A program made the position numbers and the translations under genes. From Chitinophagaceae bacterium (GTDB lineage: Bacteria > Bacteroidota > Bacteroidia > Chitinophagales > Chitinophagaceae), in the NCBI GenBank assembly GCA_016720775.1, contig JADKJX010000001.1, positions 558,001 through 622,000 of the forward strand: DNA of 64,000 nt. The letters are read 5' to 3'. The first letter of the stretch is position 1. Each line of letters starts with the position of its first letter. The notes below the pieces were generated by a model, which was not told the DNA's origin, ran no database searches, and was given only the letters and a program-made list of their open reading frames with translations. Shown here one piece after another: positions 50,853 to 60,038 of this stretch.

Positions 50853-52073
50853 TTATTTGCTAATGAATAAAAGGCTTCCATCACCATAACTCAAAAAACG
50901 AAAGTCGTACTGCATCGCATGATCATAGATCTTTCTCCAGTCTTTTCCAACCGCCGCCGCTACCAGTAAAAGTAAGGTAGATTGCGGCTGATGGAAATTG
51001 GTGATGAGGACATCCGCTATTTTAAATGAATACCCCGGTGCTATCAGTATTTGTGACTGGGTAAATAATTTTTCATATTTATTTTTTTTCATCCAGGCTG
51101 ATAAGGAGGATAATGCTTCTTTGGCTGTTATATTATTACCGGCCAATGGTTCTTCATAAACTTCCCATTGGCTGAGTTGCAGTTGTTTTATTCCTGGTTG
51201 AAGAATCGTTTTTACTCCCATCCAGTACAGGCTCTCCAGTGTTCTGAGCGAAGTGGTGCCAACAGCAACAATTCCTTTCTCAAGGCTCAAAAAAAGATTC
51301 TCAATGGTTTTATTACTAATCTCGATCCATTCAGCATGCATTTCGTGCCCTGCCATGGTTGCCGCTTTCACCGGCCTGAATGTTCCGGCACCCACATGCA
51401 GGGTGACAAAATCCTTATGAATATTTTTTTCTGCAAGCCGATCGAAAATATTTTGCGTAAAATGCAACCCGGCTGTAGGTGCGGCCACGGAGCCCCCATC
51501 TTCGGCATAAATGGTCTGGTAGCGTTCGCTGTCTTCTGCCCCAGGCTTTCTTTTTATATATGGCGGCAAAGGTATTTCACCACAGTTTTCCAGCACTTCC
51601 GCAAAACTTAATTCAGCAGGTGTCCAGGTAAATTCAACCACATATGCATCTGAAAGCTTTTCAATAAGCTTTGCATCTAAAACCCAATTCCCAATTCCCA
51701 ATTCCTTTCTTAACGTATCGCTCTTCCACTTACTTGCTCCGCCGATCATACATTTCCAGGTTGCTTTGCCCGTTGCAGACAATGCGGTTGAATGGTCCGA
51801 GTTGTAAGGCTCTAATAAAAAGATCTCAATGATCCCGCCGGTATCTTTTTGAAAAAGCACCCTTGCATTTATTACCCGGGTGTTATTGAAGATGAGCAAA
51901 TTATTTGCGGAAAGATATTGAGCGATGTTCCTGTAAACATCTTCCTTTATTTCCCCGCTTTTATAAACAAGCAGTTTGGATGCATCCCGATCCATCAATG
52001 GATGCAGGGCTATCCGTTCTGCGGGAAGAGCATACGTGTAATCCACTATGGATATATTTTTTGGATGGGTCAT
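50853..52073 (-). CDS. queA: S-adenosylmethionine:tRNA ribosyltransferase-isomerase QueA
   Basis: The start at 52073 gives MTHPKNISIVDYTYALPAERIALHP; it overlaps the upstream gene's stop in an ATGA, which supports it over the longer frame at 52103. QueA features are DRDASKLLVY, NNTRVINARVLFQKDTGG, PLPPYIKRKPGAEDSERYQTIYAEDGGSVAAPTAGLHFT and ITNFHQPQSTLLLLVAAAVG. It makes epoxyqueuosine in tRNA. The segment KELGIGNWVLDAKL reads a tandem GGGAATTGGGAATTG word (51683-51705) in frame and replaces what should be a variable linker. The length of 406 residues is somewhat above the usual 350. Confidence 0.93.
   Translation of the reverse strand: MTHPKNISIVDYTYALPAERIALHPLMDRDASKLLVYKSGEIKEDVYRNIAQYLSANNLLIFNNTRVINARVLFQKDTGGIIEIFLLEPYNSDHSTALSATGKATWKCMIGGASKWKSDTLRKELGIGNWVLDAKLIEKLSDAYVVEFTWTPAELSFAEVLENCGEIPLPPYIKRKPGAEDSERYQTIYAEDGGSVAAPTAGLHFTQNIFDRLAEKNIHKDFVTLHVGAGTFRPVKAATMAGHEMHAEWIEISNKTIENLFLSLEKGIVAVGTTSLRTLESLYWMGVKTILQPGIKQLQLSQWEVYEEPLAGNNITAKEALSSLSAWMKKNKYEKLFTQSQILIAPGYSFKIADVLITNFHQPQSTLLLLVAAAVGKDWRKIYDHAMQYDFRFLSYGDGSLLFISK
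51683..51705. repeat. Tandem CCCAATT word inside queA
   Basis: Three copies of CCCAATT occur in a row, read on the minus strand as ELGIGNW. The unit is seven bases long and appears to be a small simple-sequence insertion. Confidence 0.5.
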
Positions 52074-53011
52074 TTTAAAAAAGCAGCAATTTCTGCATTC
52101 CACTTTTCCGGCTCTTTTTTGCAGAGGCTTTCATGCCCGGCCGTTTCATACACTACAAATTTTTTATCGGCCGTTCCGATATTGCCGAATAAAAGATCTT
52201 CTTCATTCCGGGAAACTCTGGGATCATTTTTCCCCCATTGCAGCAATACCGGGCAATGAATATCTTTTACAAATTCCTGCGGCTTCATGCCAAAGGCCCA
52301 GAAACCATGTTCCGTTCCGCCCCAGAATGTAAGCAGGGTTGCTAACGGCTGGGGCGGCAATCCCATTAACTTCAGTCTCCCTTTGGCTGCATCCTCTATG
52401 GTGCCGAATGGCATTTCAAGGATCACTTTCTTTGGAGTTAGTTGATGATCCTTAATGGCTTTGGCAATGGTGGATGCGCCCATGGATATTCCCCAAAGCA
52501 CAATATTCTTTTCCCCTTTATTTTTTATATGATCATAGGCCAGTTTCACATCTTCACTTTCATCATAGCCAATAGTGCATGTATTACCCTCGCTGTTGCC
52601 ATGCGCCCTGAAATCTATCATAAATGCATTGTATCCCATCTTTCTGAATTCTTCCGCTTCTTTATAAACGCCCGACTTGGTTCCGCCATGGCCATGAAAA
52701 AGACAAACGGTTCCTTTGGCACTATCGGCATGCAAATACCATCCTTCCAGTTTTAGCCCGTCTTTTGTTTGCAAGTATATTGTTCGAAAAGTTGAATCGG
52801 CAGTAACGGTATTTTTTTGCTTGACTGCATTGATGCCGAAAAATATGTCCTTTGCCTTTTCCCAGCCCGTTTTTTCTCCGGCTTTTTTTATAGTAACAGA
52901 TCCGTTTTCGTAGAAATGGGTGAACTTATACGCATGAAAAGCCACGATCACATTCACCAGGATGAACAGGGCAAGAGCCGTACGGATAAAGAACTTAAAG
53001 AATCGTTTCAT
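52070..53011 (-). CDS. Alpha/beta hydrolase with N-terminal membrane anchor
   Basis: The start at 53011 gives MKRFFKFFIRTALALFILVNVIVAF; an in-frame upstream start at 53035 is less likely. It has a membrane segment (about 8-26), then an alpha/beta hydrolase fold with VCLFHGHGGTKSG (oxyanion), NAFMIDFRAHGNSEG, the nucleophile GISMGAS, VLLQWGKNDPRVS (acid) and ETAGHESLCKK (His). It resembles the FrsA/YqiA-like or BAAT-type group of uncertain substrate. It overlaps queA by four bases and is co-transcribed with it. Confidence 0.87.
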   Translation of the reverse strand: MKRFFKFFIRTALALFILVNVIVAFHAYKFTHFYENGSVTIKKAGEKTGWEKAKDIFFGINAVKQKNTVTADSTFRTIYLQTKDGLKLEGWYLHADSAKGTVCLFHGHGGTKSGVYKEAEEFRKMGYNAFMIDFRAHGNSEGNTCTIGYDESEDVKLAYDHIKNKGEKNIVLWGISMGASTIAKAIKDHQLTPKKVILEMPFGTIEDAAKGRLKLMGLPPQPLATLLTFWGGTEHGFWAFGMKPQEFVKDIHCPVLLQWGKNDPRVSRNEEDLLFGNIGTADKKFVVYETAGHESLCKKEPEKWNAEIAAFLK

Positions 53012-53123
53012 ATTTATGCACTGATATTTTGCCAAAAGTAATTGTAAAATTTTTGTGAACGGTAATAAATTGCTTGCCCAATACCTGTACTTTTACGCCT
53101 AACTAATTTTTAAAACAATTTCT

Positions 53124-54803
53124 ATGCGATCTATCAAAACATTCTTATTTGTACTGCTGGCGCTTACTACCATATGCACCTATGCTCAAACCGTCAGCTA
53201 CGAATGGAAAACAGCTACTTCAGGCGGCTATACTTACAAGTACGTAAATAACGATCCTGCCAAGGCAAGGTTTTACACATTGAAGAACGGGCTAACGGTT
53301 ATTTTAAGTCCAACCAACAAAGACCCACGCATACAATGTTACATTGCTACCAAGGCAGGAAGCAAAACCGACCCGGCTACTCATACCGGCCTTGCCCACT
53401 ACCTGGAGCACATGTTATTCAAAGGCACCGATAAATTCGGTTCATTGGACTGGGCCAAAGAAAAACCCGAACTGGATAAGATAGATGCTTTGTATGAGCA
53501 GTATAATAAAACAACGGATGTTGAAATAAGGAAGGCCATTTATCACCAGATCGATTCGGTATCGGGAGTTGCTTCAAAATATGCCATTGCCAATGAGTAC
53601 GACAAGATGATGTCGTCTATGGGTGCACAGGGTACCAATGCATTTACTTCAAATGAACAAACGGTATATACGGATGATGTACCTGCTAATGCTATTGATA
53701 AATACCTGGCGGTACAGGGAGAGCGTTTCAGGAACCCGGTACTCCGGATATTTCATACCGAACTGGAAGCTGTGTATGAAGAGAAGAACCGTGGACTGGA
53801 TGCTGATGGCAATAAAGTTTTTGAAAAATTATTTGCTGAGTTATTCAAGAATCATAATTACGGCAAGCAAACAACCATCGGTACCATTGAGCATTTAAAA
53901 AATCCTTCGCTGATAGAGATCAGGAAATATTTCAACACCTATTATGTTCCCAACAATATGGGCGTGATAATGAGTGGTGATTTTGATCCGGATGCGATGA
54001 TCAAAAAAATTGACGCTACTTTTTCTTATATGCAAAATAAGCCGGTGCCTAAATATACTTTTTCGCCTGAGCAACCGATCACTGCTCCCCAGTTTGCAGA
54101 AGTGATTGGCCCCGATGCGGAGAATGTTACGATTGGATTCAGGTTGCCAGGTAATAAATCAAAAGACGTTTTACTGGCCGACCTGGTAGGACAAATACTG
54201 ACCAATGGAAAAGCAGGCCTGATGGACCTTAACCTGGTGAAGAAACAAAAACTATTGCGTGCTTCTGCATCGGCTATCACTTTAATTGATTACAGTGTAT
54301 TGTTCATGCGGGGTAATCCTACACTAGGACAGTCTTTGGATGATGTGAAAGCGTTAATGCTGGGGGAGATAGAAAATCTTAAGAAAGGTAATTTTGATGA
54401 TGACCTGATCACGTCTATCGTCAATAACCAAAAGAAAAATAAGATACTGGGTACCGAATCATATGGTTCAAGAGCGGGTAACCTGATGAATGCTTTTACC
54501 AATGAACTGGATTGGAAAGAACAGGTGGCTTACACCGACATGCTGTCTAAACTCACTAAAAAAGATATCGTTGATTTTGCCAACAAATATTTTGGCGATA
54601 ATTATGTTTACATCTACAAACGCAAAGGGGAGGATAAGAACATTGTAAAAGTGGAGAAGCCACCCATTACTCCTGTTGAAACAAACCGGGATGCGCAGTC
54701 GGCTTTTGTGAAGCAGGTGAATAATATGCCGGCCAGTGTGGTAAAGCCTGTTTGGATGGATTATAACAAAGACCTGCAAAAAAGCAAAAGCTGGCCCCGC
54801 TGA
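53124..54803 (+). CDS. M16-family zinc metallopeptidase, N-terminal part (frameshifted)
   Basis: A 559-residue frame with a signal peptide (ending TYAQ) and the M16 active half: the inverted zinc motif H92-Y-L-E95-H96 in GLAHYLEHMLFKGTD, the distal Glu region ELEAVYEEKNRGLD, then an inactive half (FAEVIGPDAENVTIGFRLPGNKSKD). The frame is lost near 54777-54787 at an A run: the reading changes from DLQKSKSWPR-stop to the next frame. With one A removed the join reads DLQKAKAGPAEILYVQNKDN, which fits an uninterrupted chain of about 977 residues. It is secreted and probably degrades peptides in the envelope; it is paired with the C-terminal fragment below. Confidence 0.9.
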   Translation: MRSIKTFLFVLLALTTICTYAQTVSYEWKTATSGGYTYKYVNNDPAKARFYTLKNGLTVILSPTNKDPRIQCYIATKAGSKTDPATHTGLAHYLEHMLFKGTDKFGSLDWAKEKPELDKIDALYEQYNKTTDVEIRKAIYHQIDSVSGVASKYAIANEYDKMMSSMGAQGTNAFTSNEQTVYTDDVPANAIDKYLAVQGERFRNPVLRIFHTELEAVYEEKNRGLDADGNKVFEKLFAELFKNHNYGKQTTIGTIEHLKNPSLIEIRKYFNTYYVPNNMGVIMSGDFDPDAMIKKIDATFSYMQNKPVPKYTFSPEQPITAPQFAEVIGPDAENVTIGFRLPGNKSKDVLLADLVGQILTNGKAGLMDLNLVKKQKLLRASASAITLIDYSVLFMRGNPTLGQSLDDVKALMLGEIENLKKGNFDDDLITSIVNNQKKNKILGTESYGSRAGNLMNAFTNELDWKEQVAYTDMLSKLTKKDIVDFANKYFGDNYVYIYKRKGEDKNIVKVEKPPITPVETNRDAQSAFVKQVNNMPASVVKPVWMDYNKDLQKSKSWPR

Positions 54804-54813
54804 AATTCTATAT

Positions 54814-56058
54814 GTGCAGAACAAAGACAATTCTATTTTCCGGTTGCGCTACCGTTTTGACATGGGTACCTGGAATAATAAAAAACTGAGCCTGGCAGCA
54901 CAATACCTGCAGTTCCTGGGAACCGACAAGATGAGTGCTGAAGACATCACCAAAGCATTCTATAAAATTGCCTGTAGCTTTAGCGTTAATGCAGGAGCTG
55001 AATTTACGACCGTTACCATTGAAGGGTTGCAGGATAATTTTACCACTGCGGTAAAACTGTTTGAAGATGTTTTAAAGAATTGCAAGGGGGATGAAAATGC
55101 TTTGAAATCATTAAAAGCAAGGCTCACCAAATCAAGAACAGATGCAAAAGCCAATAAGGGCATTATCATGAACGGGCTGGTGGCGTATGCAAGGTTTGGT
55201 AATAAGAACCCGTTCAATTATGTATTAAGCGATGAAGAGTTGAAGAATACAACGTCTGAGGAATTAGTGAATGCGTTGCATGACCTGAATAATTATGAGC
55301 ATAAAATTCTTTATTACGGCCCTCAGCCATTGCAGCAACTGGCTGCCGGGTTAAGGTCTGTTCACAACATGCCTGCTGCTTTTAAAGCAGCACCAGAGAA
55401 AATGAAATTTGCACCAGCTACCCAGGCAAATAACCAGCTACTTTTTGCTGATTACAATATGGTACAGTCGGAGATACGCTGGGTACGTAATACATCCAGC
55501 TACAGTGCCGATAAAGAACCGGTGATCGACATCTTCAATAATTATTTTGGTGGTGGTATGGGTGCATTGGTTTTCCAGACCATCCGTGAATCGAAAGCGC
55601 TGGCTTATTCAACCTTTGCTTTTTATGCAAAGCCTGATAAGAAAGAAGATCCGTTCTATACACTGGCTTATGTAGGTTGCCAGGCAGATAAGTTCAACGA
55701 ATCTGTTATTGCCATGAATGAGTTGCTGAATGATCTGCCCAATGTGGAAGAGAACATCAAGTTTGCACGTGCCGGCATTAAGAAGGATATTGAAACCGAA
55801 CGCATCACACAGGATGGCATCATCTTCAACTACCTTGCTGCCCAACAAAAAGGATTGAATGAAGACATTCGTAAAAAAATCTATGCTGCCGTGGATAAGA
55901 TCGGTTACAACGAACTGAAACAATTCCACAGCGAATTCATCGCCAACAAGCCATATACCTATTGCATTGTTGCGTCAGAGAAAAAACTGACTGAAGAGCA
56001 GATGAAAAAATACGGCGAGGTGAAGAAGCTGAGCCTGGCAGAGATATTCGGATATTAA
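54814..56058 (+). CDS. M16-family metallopeptidase, C-terminal part (frameshifted)
   Basis: A 414-residue frame holding the remaining M16 halves: SIFRLRYRFDMGTWNNKKLSLAAQYLQFLG, CSFSVNAGAEFTTVTIEGLQ, NNYFGGGMGALVFQTIRESKALAYSTFAFYAKP, IKKDIETERITQDGIIFNYLAAQQ and ASEKKLTEEQMKKYG. The GTG shown is only the first start after the frameshift; the true protein begins upstream at 53124. The whole span 53124-56058 is one base over a multiple of three. Zinc-binding residues are not expected here. Confidence 0.9.
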   Translation: MQNKDNSIFRLRYRFDMGTWNNKKLSLAAQYLQFLGTDKMSAEDITKAFYKIACSFSVNAGAEFTTVTIEGLQDNFTTAVKLFEDVLKNCKGDENALKSLKARLTKSRTDAKANKGIIMNGLVAYARFGNKNPFNYVLSDEELKNTTSEELVNALHDLNNYEHKILYYGPQPLQQLAAGLRSVHNMPAAFKAAPEKMKFAPATQANNQLLFADYNMVQSEIRWVRNTSSYSADKEPVIDIFNNYFGGGMGALVFQTIRESKALAYSTFAFYAKPDKKEDPFYTLAYVGCQADKFNESVIAMNELLNDLPNVEENIKFARAGIKKDIETERITQDGIIFNYLAAQQKGLNEDIRKKIYAAVDKIGYNELKQFHSEFIANKPYTYCIVASEKKLTEEQMKKYGEVKKLSLAEIFGY

Positions 56059-56068
56059 TCAAACGCTC

Positions 56069-56111
56069 AATAAAAAATGGACAAGCTTTTTTGGCTTGTC
56101 CATTTTTTATT
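56069..56111. terminator. Bidirectional terminator between the M16 gene and acs
   Basis: AAAAAATGGACAAGC pairs with GCTTGTCCATTTTTT around a six-T loop; A and T runs on the two sides make it active for both convergent genes. Confidence 0.9.
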
Positions 56112-56120
56112 ACTTCCGGT

Positions 56121-58067
56121 TTATAATTTTCCATTTTTTATTTCATCTACCACTGCCGGATCTAGTAAGGTGCTGGTATCACCCAGGTTCTGCATCTCGC
56201 CTTCGGCGATCTTTCGTAAAATGCGGCGCATTATTTTTCCGCTTCTTGTTTTAGGAAGGCCGCTTACAAACTGTATCTTATCCGGCTTCGCTATGGGGCC
56301 GATGACTCTTGTCACCGTTTGCAGAATGTCCTGCCTTCGCTGGTTCTCATCACCATGATGCCCGTTGTAAATGACATACGCATAAATGCCCTGGCCTTTT
56401 ACATCATGGGGATAGCCTACCACAGCGCTTTCCACCACCCCGGCGTGCATGTTAATGGCATTCTCCACTTCGGCAGTGCCGATGCGGTGGCCGCTCACAT
56501 TCAACACATCATCCACTCTTCCGGTGATGCGGTAAAAGCCATTCTCATCTTTCAATGCACCATCACCTGTGAAATATAAATTCTCATACGTAGCAAAATA
56601 ATTCTGCCTGCAGCGTTCATGATCACCCCAGGTAGTACGAAGTATCCCAGGCCACGGCGCTTTGATACACAAATTGCCAGAGGTGATCAAAGCCCCTCCT
56701 TCGGAGGGGTTGGGGGAGGCTTCTTTCCCGTTCTCATCAACCAATATGGGTTGCACACCCGGCATGGGTAATGTTGCCCAGGATGGTTTGGCCGGGGTGA
56801 TGCCCGCCATATTACTGATCAGGCAACCTCCGGTTTCGGTTTGCCACCAGGTATCCACGATGGGACATTTTTTCTTGCCTACATTTTCATCGTACCAATG
56901 CCATGCTTCTTCATTGATTGGTTCGCCAACGGTACCGAGTATTTTTATGGAGGAAAGATCTTTTCCCTTCAGCGGATCCAAACCATAACTCATTAAACTC
57001 CGGATGGCTGTAGGGGCGGTATACAGAATATTTACTTTGTGTTTGTCAACGATATCCCAAAATCTTCCTGCATCCGGCCATGTGGGAATTCCTTCAAACA
57101 TTAAACTGGTAGCACCTGCAGAGAGCGGACCATAAATGATATAACTATGGCCCGTTATCCAGCCAACATCAGCCGTGCAAAAATGAATTTGTCCAGGTTC
57201 ATATTGAAATACGTTTACAAAAGTATAGTTGGTCCAAACCATGTAGCCGGCACTGCTGTGCACCACGCCTTTTGGTTTTCCGGTACTGCCGGATGTATAT
57301 AATATGAACAACGGATCTTCTGCATCCATTTCTTCGGCGGGAAAAGAAACCACGCCGTCTTTTTCTATTTGTGTTTCGGCAAATTCCATTTCATCCTCCC
57401 ACCACACATCTCTTCCCTTTATCATCGAAACAGGAATTCTTGTTCTTGTATAAACAATAACCCGTTTCACTGTTCTGTTCCCGATCAATGCATCATCTAT
57501 CACCGACTTTAACGGAATGTCTTTTCCGCCGCGGTAAGCGCCGTCGCAGGTGATGATGAATTCTGCCTGTGCATCATACAGCCGGTCGGCAATGCTTTGC
57601 GCACTGAAGCCACCGAAAATCACCGAGTGAATGGCACCGATCCTTGCACAGCCCAATACCGCATAAGCCAGTTCGGGCACCATGCCCATATATATGCAAA
57701 CACGGTCTCCTTTTTTAACGCCGTTATTCTTCAACACCTGTGCAAACTGGCAAACACGTTTGTGTAACCTTGCGTAGGTAACGGTTCTAACTCTTTCTTC
57801 GGGATTATTGGGTTCCCAGATGATAGCAGGTTTATCAGCCATTGTTTTTAAATGGCGGTCAATGCAGTTCTCGGTGATGTTGAGTTTACCACCGGCAAAC
57901 CACTCCACTTTCGGTTCGGTGAAATTCCAGTCCAGCACTTTATCCCACTTTTTTCGCCAATAAAAATTTTCGGCAACAGATGCCCAGAAGCCTTCTGGAT
58001 CTGTTACGCTTTTCTTATAATGCTCGTGGTATTCTTCCAATGATCTTATCTGGTAGGGGTATAACAT
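56121..58067 (-). CDS. acs: Acetyl-CoA synthetase
   Basis: A 648-residue AMP-forming acyl-CoA synthetase. Seen are the N-terminal helix and substrate part, ILYTSGSTGKPKGVVHSSAGYM (P-loop), IDTWWQTETGG-like VDTWWQTETGGCLI (acetate pocket Trp), YFTGDGALKDENGFYRITGRVDDVLNVSGHRIGTAEVENAI and the acetylation Lys in KTRSGKIMRRILRKIAEG. It makes acetyl-CoA from acetate and ATP and can be silenced by acetylation of that Lys. The stretch KEASPNPSEGGALITSGN reads a GC-rich dispersed word (56691-56721) in frame and is absent from typical Acs. It is divergent from the MHS-type transporter gene. Confidence 0.97.
   Translation of the reverse strand: MLYPYQIRSLEEYHEHYKKSVTDPEGFWASVAENFYWRKKWDKVLDWNFTEPKVEWFAGGKLNITENCIDRHLKTMADKPAIIWEPNNPEERVRTVTYARLHKRVCQFAQVLKNNGVKKGDRVCIYMGMVPELAYAVLGCARIGAIHSVIFGGFSAQSIADRLYDAQAEFIITCDGAYRGGKDIPLKSVIDDALIGNRTVKRVIVYTRTRIPVSMIKGRDVWWEDEMEFAETQIEKDGVVSFPAEEMDAEDPLFILYTSGSTGKPKGVVHSSAGYMVWTNYTFVNVFQYEPGQIHFCTADVGWITGHSYIIYGPLSAGATSLMFEGIPTWPDAGRFWDIVDKHKVNILYTAPTAIRSLMSYGLDPLKGKDLSSIKILGTVGEPINEEAWHWYDENVGKKKCPIVDTWWQTETGGCLISNMAGITPAKPSWATLPMPGVQPILVDENGKEASPNPSEGGALITSGNLCIKAPWPGILRTTWGDHERCRQNYFATYENLYFTGDGALKDENGFYRITGRVDDVLNVSGHRIGTAEVENAINMHAGVVESAVVGYPHDVKGQGIYAYVIYNGHHGDENQRRQDILQTVTRVIGPIAKPDKIQFVSGLPKTRSGKIMRRILRKIAEGEMQNLGDTSTLLDPAVVDEIKNGKL
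56691..56721. repeat. GC-rich dispersed word (copy 4) inside acs
   Basis: GCCCCTCCTTCGGAGGGGTT followed by GGGGGAGGC: the inner CCCCTCC/GGAGGGG forms a hairpin and the outer part repeats the G run. It is read in frame on the minus strand as ASPNPSEGGA. Confidence 0.65.
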
Positions 58068-58146
58068 AAAAGCCTCGTGTTTTACTTTGACTTCAATTTA
58101 ATATATTTATGGCTAGTACTCCCCAAATTTCGTATAAAACAGAGAC

Positions 58147-59712
58147 ATGACTACTGTGCCAGTAAAAGGAATTGGTAAAATAATCTTTTCGTCTTCCCTG
58201 GGTACCCTCATCGAGTGGTATGACTTTTACATTTTCGGCATGCTGGCCAAGACCATTTCGGTGCAGTTCTTCCCGGAAGGAAATGAAACTGCAGCGCTGT
58301 TGAGTACCCTGGCCATTTTTGCAGCCGGCTTTTTGGTTCGCCCCTTTGGTGCATTGGTATTTGGCAGGTTGGGCGACCTGGTTGGAAGAAAATATACTTT
58401 CCTGCTCACCCTTGTTTTGATGGGAGGCTCCACCTTTTTAATAGGACTTATTCCTTCTTATAAAGCCATTGGTATAGCGGCTCCCTTGCTGGTATTGTTG
58501 TTAAGATTGATACAAGGCCTTGCCCTCGGTGGCGAATACGGCGGTGCTGCCACCTATGTGGCCGAGCATGCACCGGAGAACCGCCGTGGATATTTTACTG
58601 CATGGATACAGACCACTGCCACATTGGGTTTATTTGTTGCACTGGGCATTATCATGTTGGTGAAATCAAATATGAGCGATGCGGCATTCACTTCCGAATG
58701 GGGCGGATGGCGTTATCCTTTCTGGATATCGATATTACTGGTGGGTGTTTCTATTTACATCCGCTTAAAGATGAGTGAATCGCCGATGTATGCAGCGCTG
58801 AAAAAAGAAGGAACCACATCGGTGAATCCCATCAAAGAAAGTTTTGGGCACAAGGCAAATTTTAAAATGGTATTGCTTGCACTGTTTGGGGCGGTAATGG
58901 GGCAGGGGGTTATCTGGTACACAGGACAATTCTATGCACAATCTTTTTTAGAGAATACGGTCAAGCTTGAGTTCATGCAGAACCGGGAGATACTGCTGTG
59001 GGCCATCGGACTGGCAACACCTTTCTTTTTATTCTTTGGCTGGCTGAGTGATAAAGTGGGAAGGAAATGGATCATGCTGACGGGCATGTTGCTGGGCGTT
59101 ATTTTTTACAGGCCGATATTTAATAGTTTTTTAAAAGATACCAATATCAAGACACAATTATTAAATATTCCTCCCGGGTTAGATAAAATAAAAACATCAC
59201 AGGTTTTTCCGATAACGGATACTATAAATAAGAATGGGGTAACAACCTATATCACACACAGCAGTACCAATTATGTTCTGCCGGACGGTATCGGGTTTAC
59301 CGAAAAAAGGAGCGATACATTGATCAGCACATGGGGGGGAATAGAAAATACATTGAGGCCGGATCCTAAACCATCTTATTCCAGTATTGTACTCCCGCCT
59401 TCTCTTAAATGGAAATTCATTCTTCTTGTATGGATCATGATCATTTTTGTAACCATGGCCTATGGCCCCATTGCGGCGTTTTTGGTAGAAATGTTCCCGA
59501 CGAAGATCCGCTATACATCGATGAGCCTGCCTTACCATATTGGTAACGGCGTGTTCGGCGGGTTGGTGCCCTTCATTGCTACATTATTGTCAACCACTTT
59601 TACTAAAGATCCACTTGTGGGGCTTTGGTACCCGATCGGCGTGGCAGCCTTGTGTTTTATTATCGGCACATTGTACCTGAGTAATAAGATTGATAAAGAC
59701 GTAAATGATTAA
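58147..59712 (+). CDS. MHS-family MFS transporter with a large periplasmic insert
   Basis: A 521-residue MFS protein with twelve helices and the MHS signatures FGRLGDLVGRKYTFLLTLVLMGGSTFLIGLIPSY, RLIQGLALGGEYGGAATYVAEHAPENRRGYF and GWLSDKVGRKWIMLTGML. Between the helix after GWLSDKVGRK and the next helix (about residues 325-420) there is an insert of roughly 90 residues rich in Thr, Ser and Asn, predicted on the periplasmic side; ordinary MHS proteins lack it. ProP and ShiA type proteins take up small organic acids or osmolytes. The divergent neighbour is acs, so acetate or another carboxylate is possible, but this is inference. Confidence 0.88.
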   Translation: MTTVPVKGIGKIIFSSSLGTLIEWYDFYIFGMLAKTISVQFFPEGNETAALLSTLAIFAAGFLVRPFGALVFGRLGDLVGRKYTFLLTLVLMGGSTFLIGLIPSYKAIGIAAPLLVLLLRLIQGLALGGEYGGAATYVAEHAPENRRGYFTAWIQTTATLGLFVALGIIMLVKSNMSDAAFTSEWGGWRYPFWISILLVGVSIYIRLKMSESPMYAALKKEGTTSVNPIKESFGHKANFKMVLLALFGAVMGQGVIWYTGQFYAQSFLENTVKLEFMQNREILLWAIGLATPFFLFFGWLSDKVGRKWIMLTGMLLGVIFYRPIFNSFLKDTNIKTQLLNIPPGLDKIKTSQVFPITDTINKNGVTTYITHSSTNYVLPDGIGFTEKRSDTLISTWGGIENTLRPDPKPSYSSIVLPPSLKWKFILLVWIMIIFVTMAYGPIAAFLVEMFPTKIRYTSMSLPYHIGNGVFGGLVPFIATLLSTTFTKDPLVGLWYPIGVAALCFIIGTLYLSNKIDKDVND

Positions 59713-59715
59713 TCT

Positions 59716-59958
59716 ATGAATGTAATTAAAAAAATAATGGGCATTGCCTGGATGCTGATCGCTCCGGTGATCATTTACTTTTTGGTAATGGGTGCCGTAC
59801 ATAATATCGGAGAAGGAACAAAGGATATCAATAAACCCATTCCCTGGATCATCATCATTGCTATTTTTACTCCCATTGCAGTTGGCCTGATGATATTTGG
59901 TTTTTATGCGTTAAAAGGCGAGTATGATCATTTGCCGGAGAGTTCAGCAGAACTTTAA
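59716..59958 (+). CDS. Small two-helix membrane protein (DUF6814-like)
   Basis: An 80-residue protein with two membrane helices (MLIAPVIIYFLVMGAV and WIIIIAIFTPIAVGLMIFGFY). It starts three bases after the MFS stop, so they are co-transcribed. I associate this pattern (KIMGIAWMLIAPVIIY, GFYALKGEYDHL) with DUF6814, a small protein often next to MHS transporters in Bacteroidota; it may stabilise the transporter. The assignment is from memory and moderate. Confidence 0.75.
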   Translation: MNVIKKIMGIAWMLIAPVIIYFLVMGAVHNIGEGTKDINKPIPWIIIIAIFTPIAVGLMIFGFYALKGEYDHLPESSAEL

Positions 59959-59999
59959 CAGCCAGAACCCAAAATTTTACAATTTTCAAACAATTGGGG

Positions 60000-60031
60000 C
60001 TTGTTTATGTTAATGAGGGCAATTAGTTTTG
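60000..60031 (+). promoter_or_regulatory. Candidate promoter of the 92-residue protein gene
   Basis: TAGTTTTG at 60024-60031 fits the -7 consensus and CTTG at 60000-60003 fits -33 with one mismatch and a 20-base spacer. The start codon at 60039 lies only eight bases after the -7 box, so the transcript would have little or no leader. Confidence 0.4.
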
Positions 60032-60038
60032 CCCTTCA

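Noticed and set aside
58086..58110. A Bacteroidota promoter for the MFS gene (TTTG ... TATATTTA)
   Set aside because: The spacer is about 12 bases, too short for the consensus.
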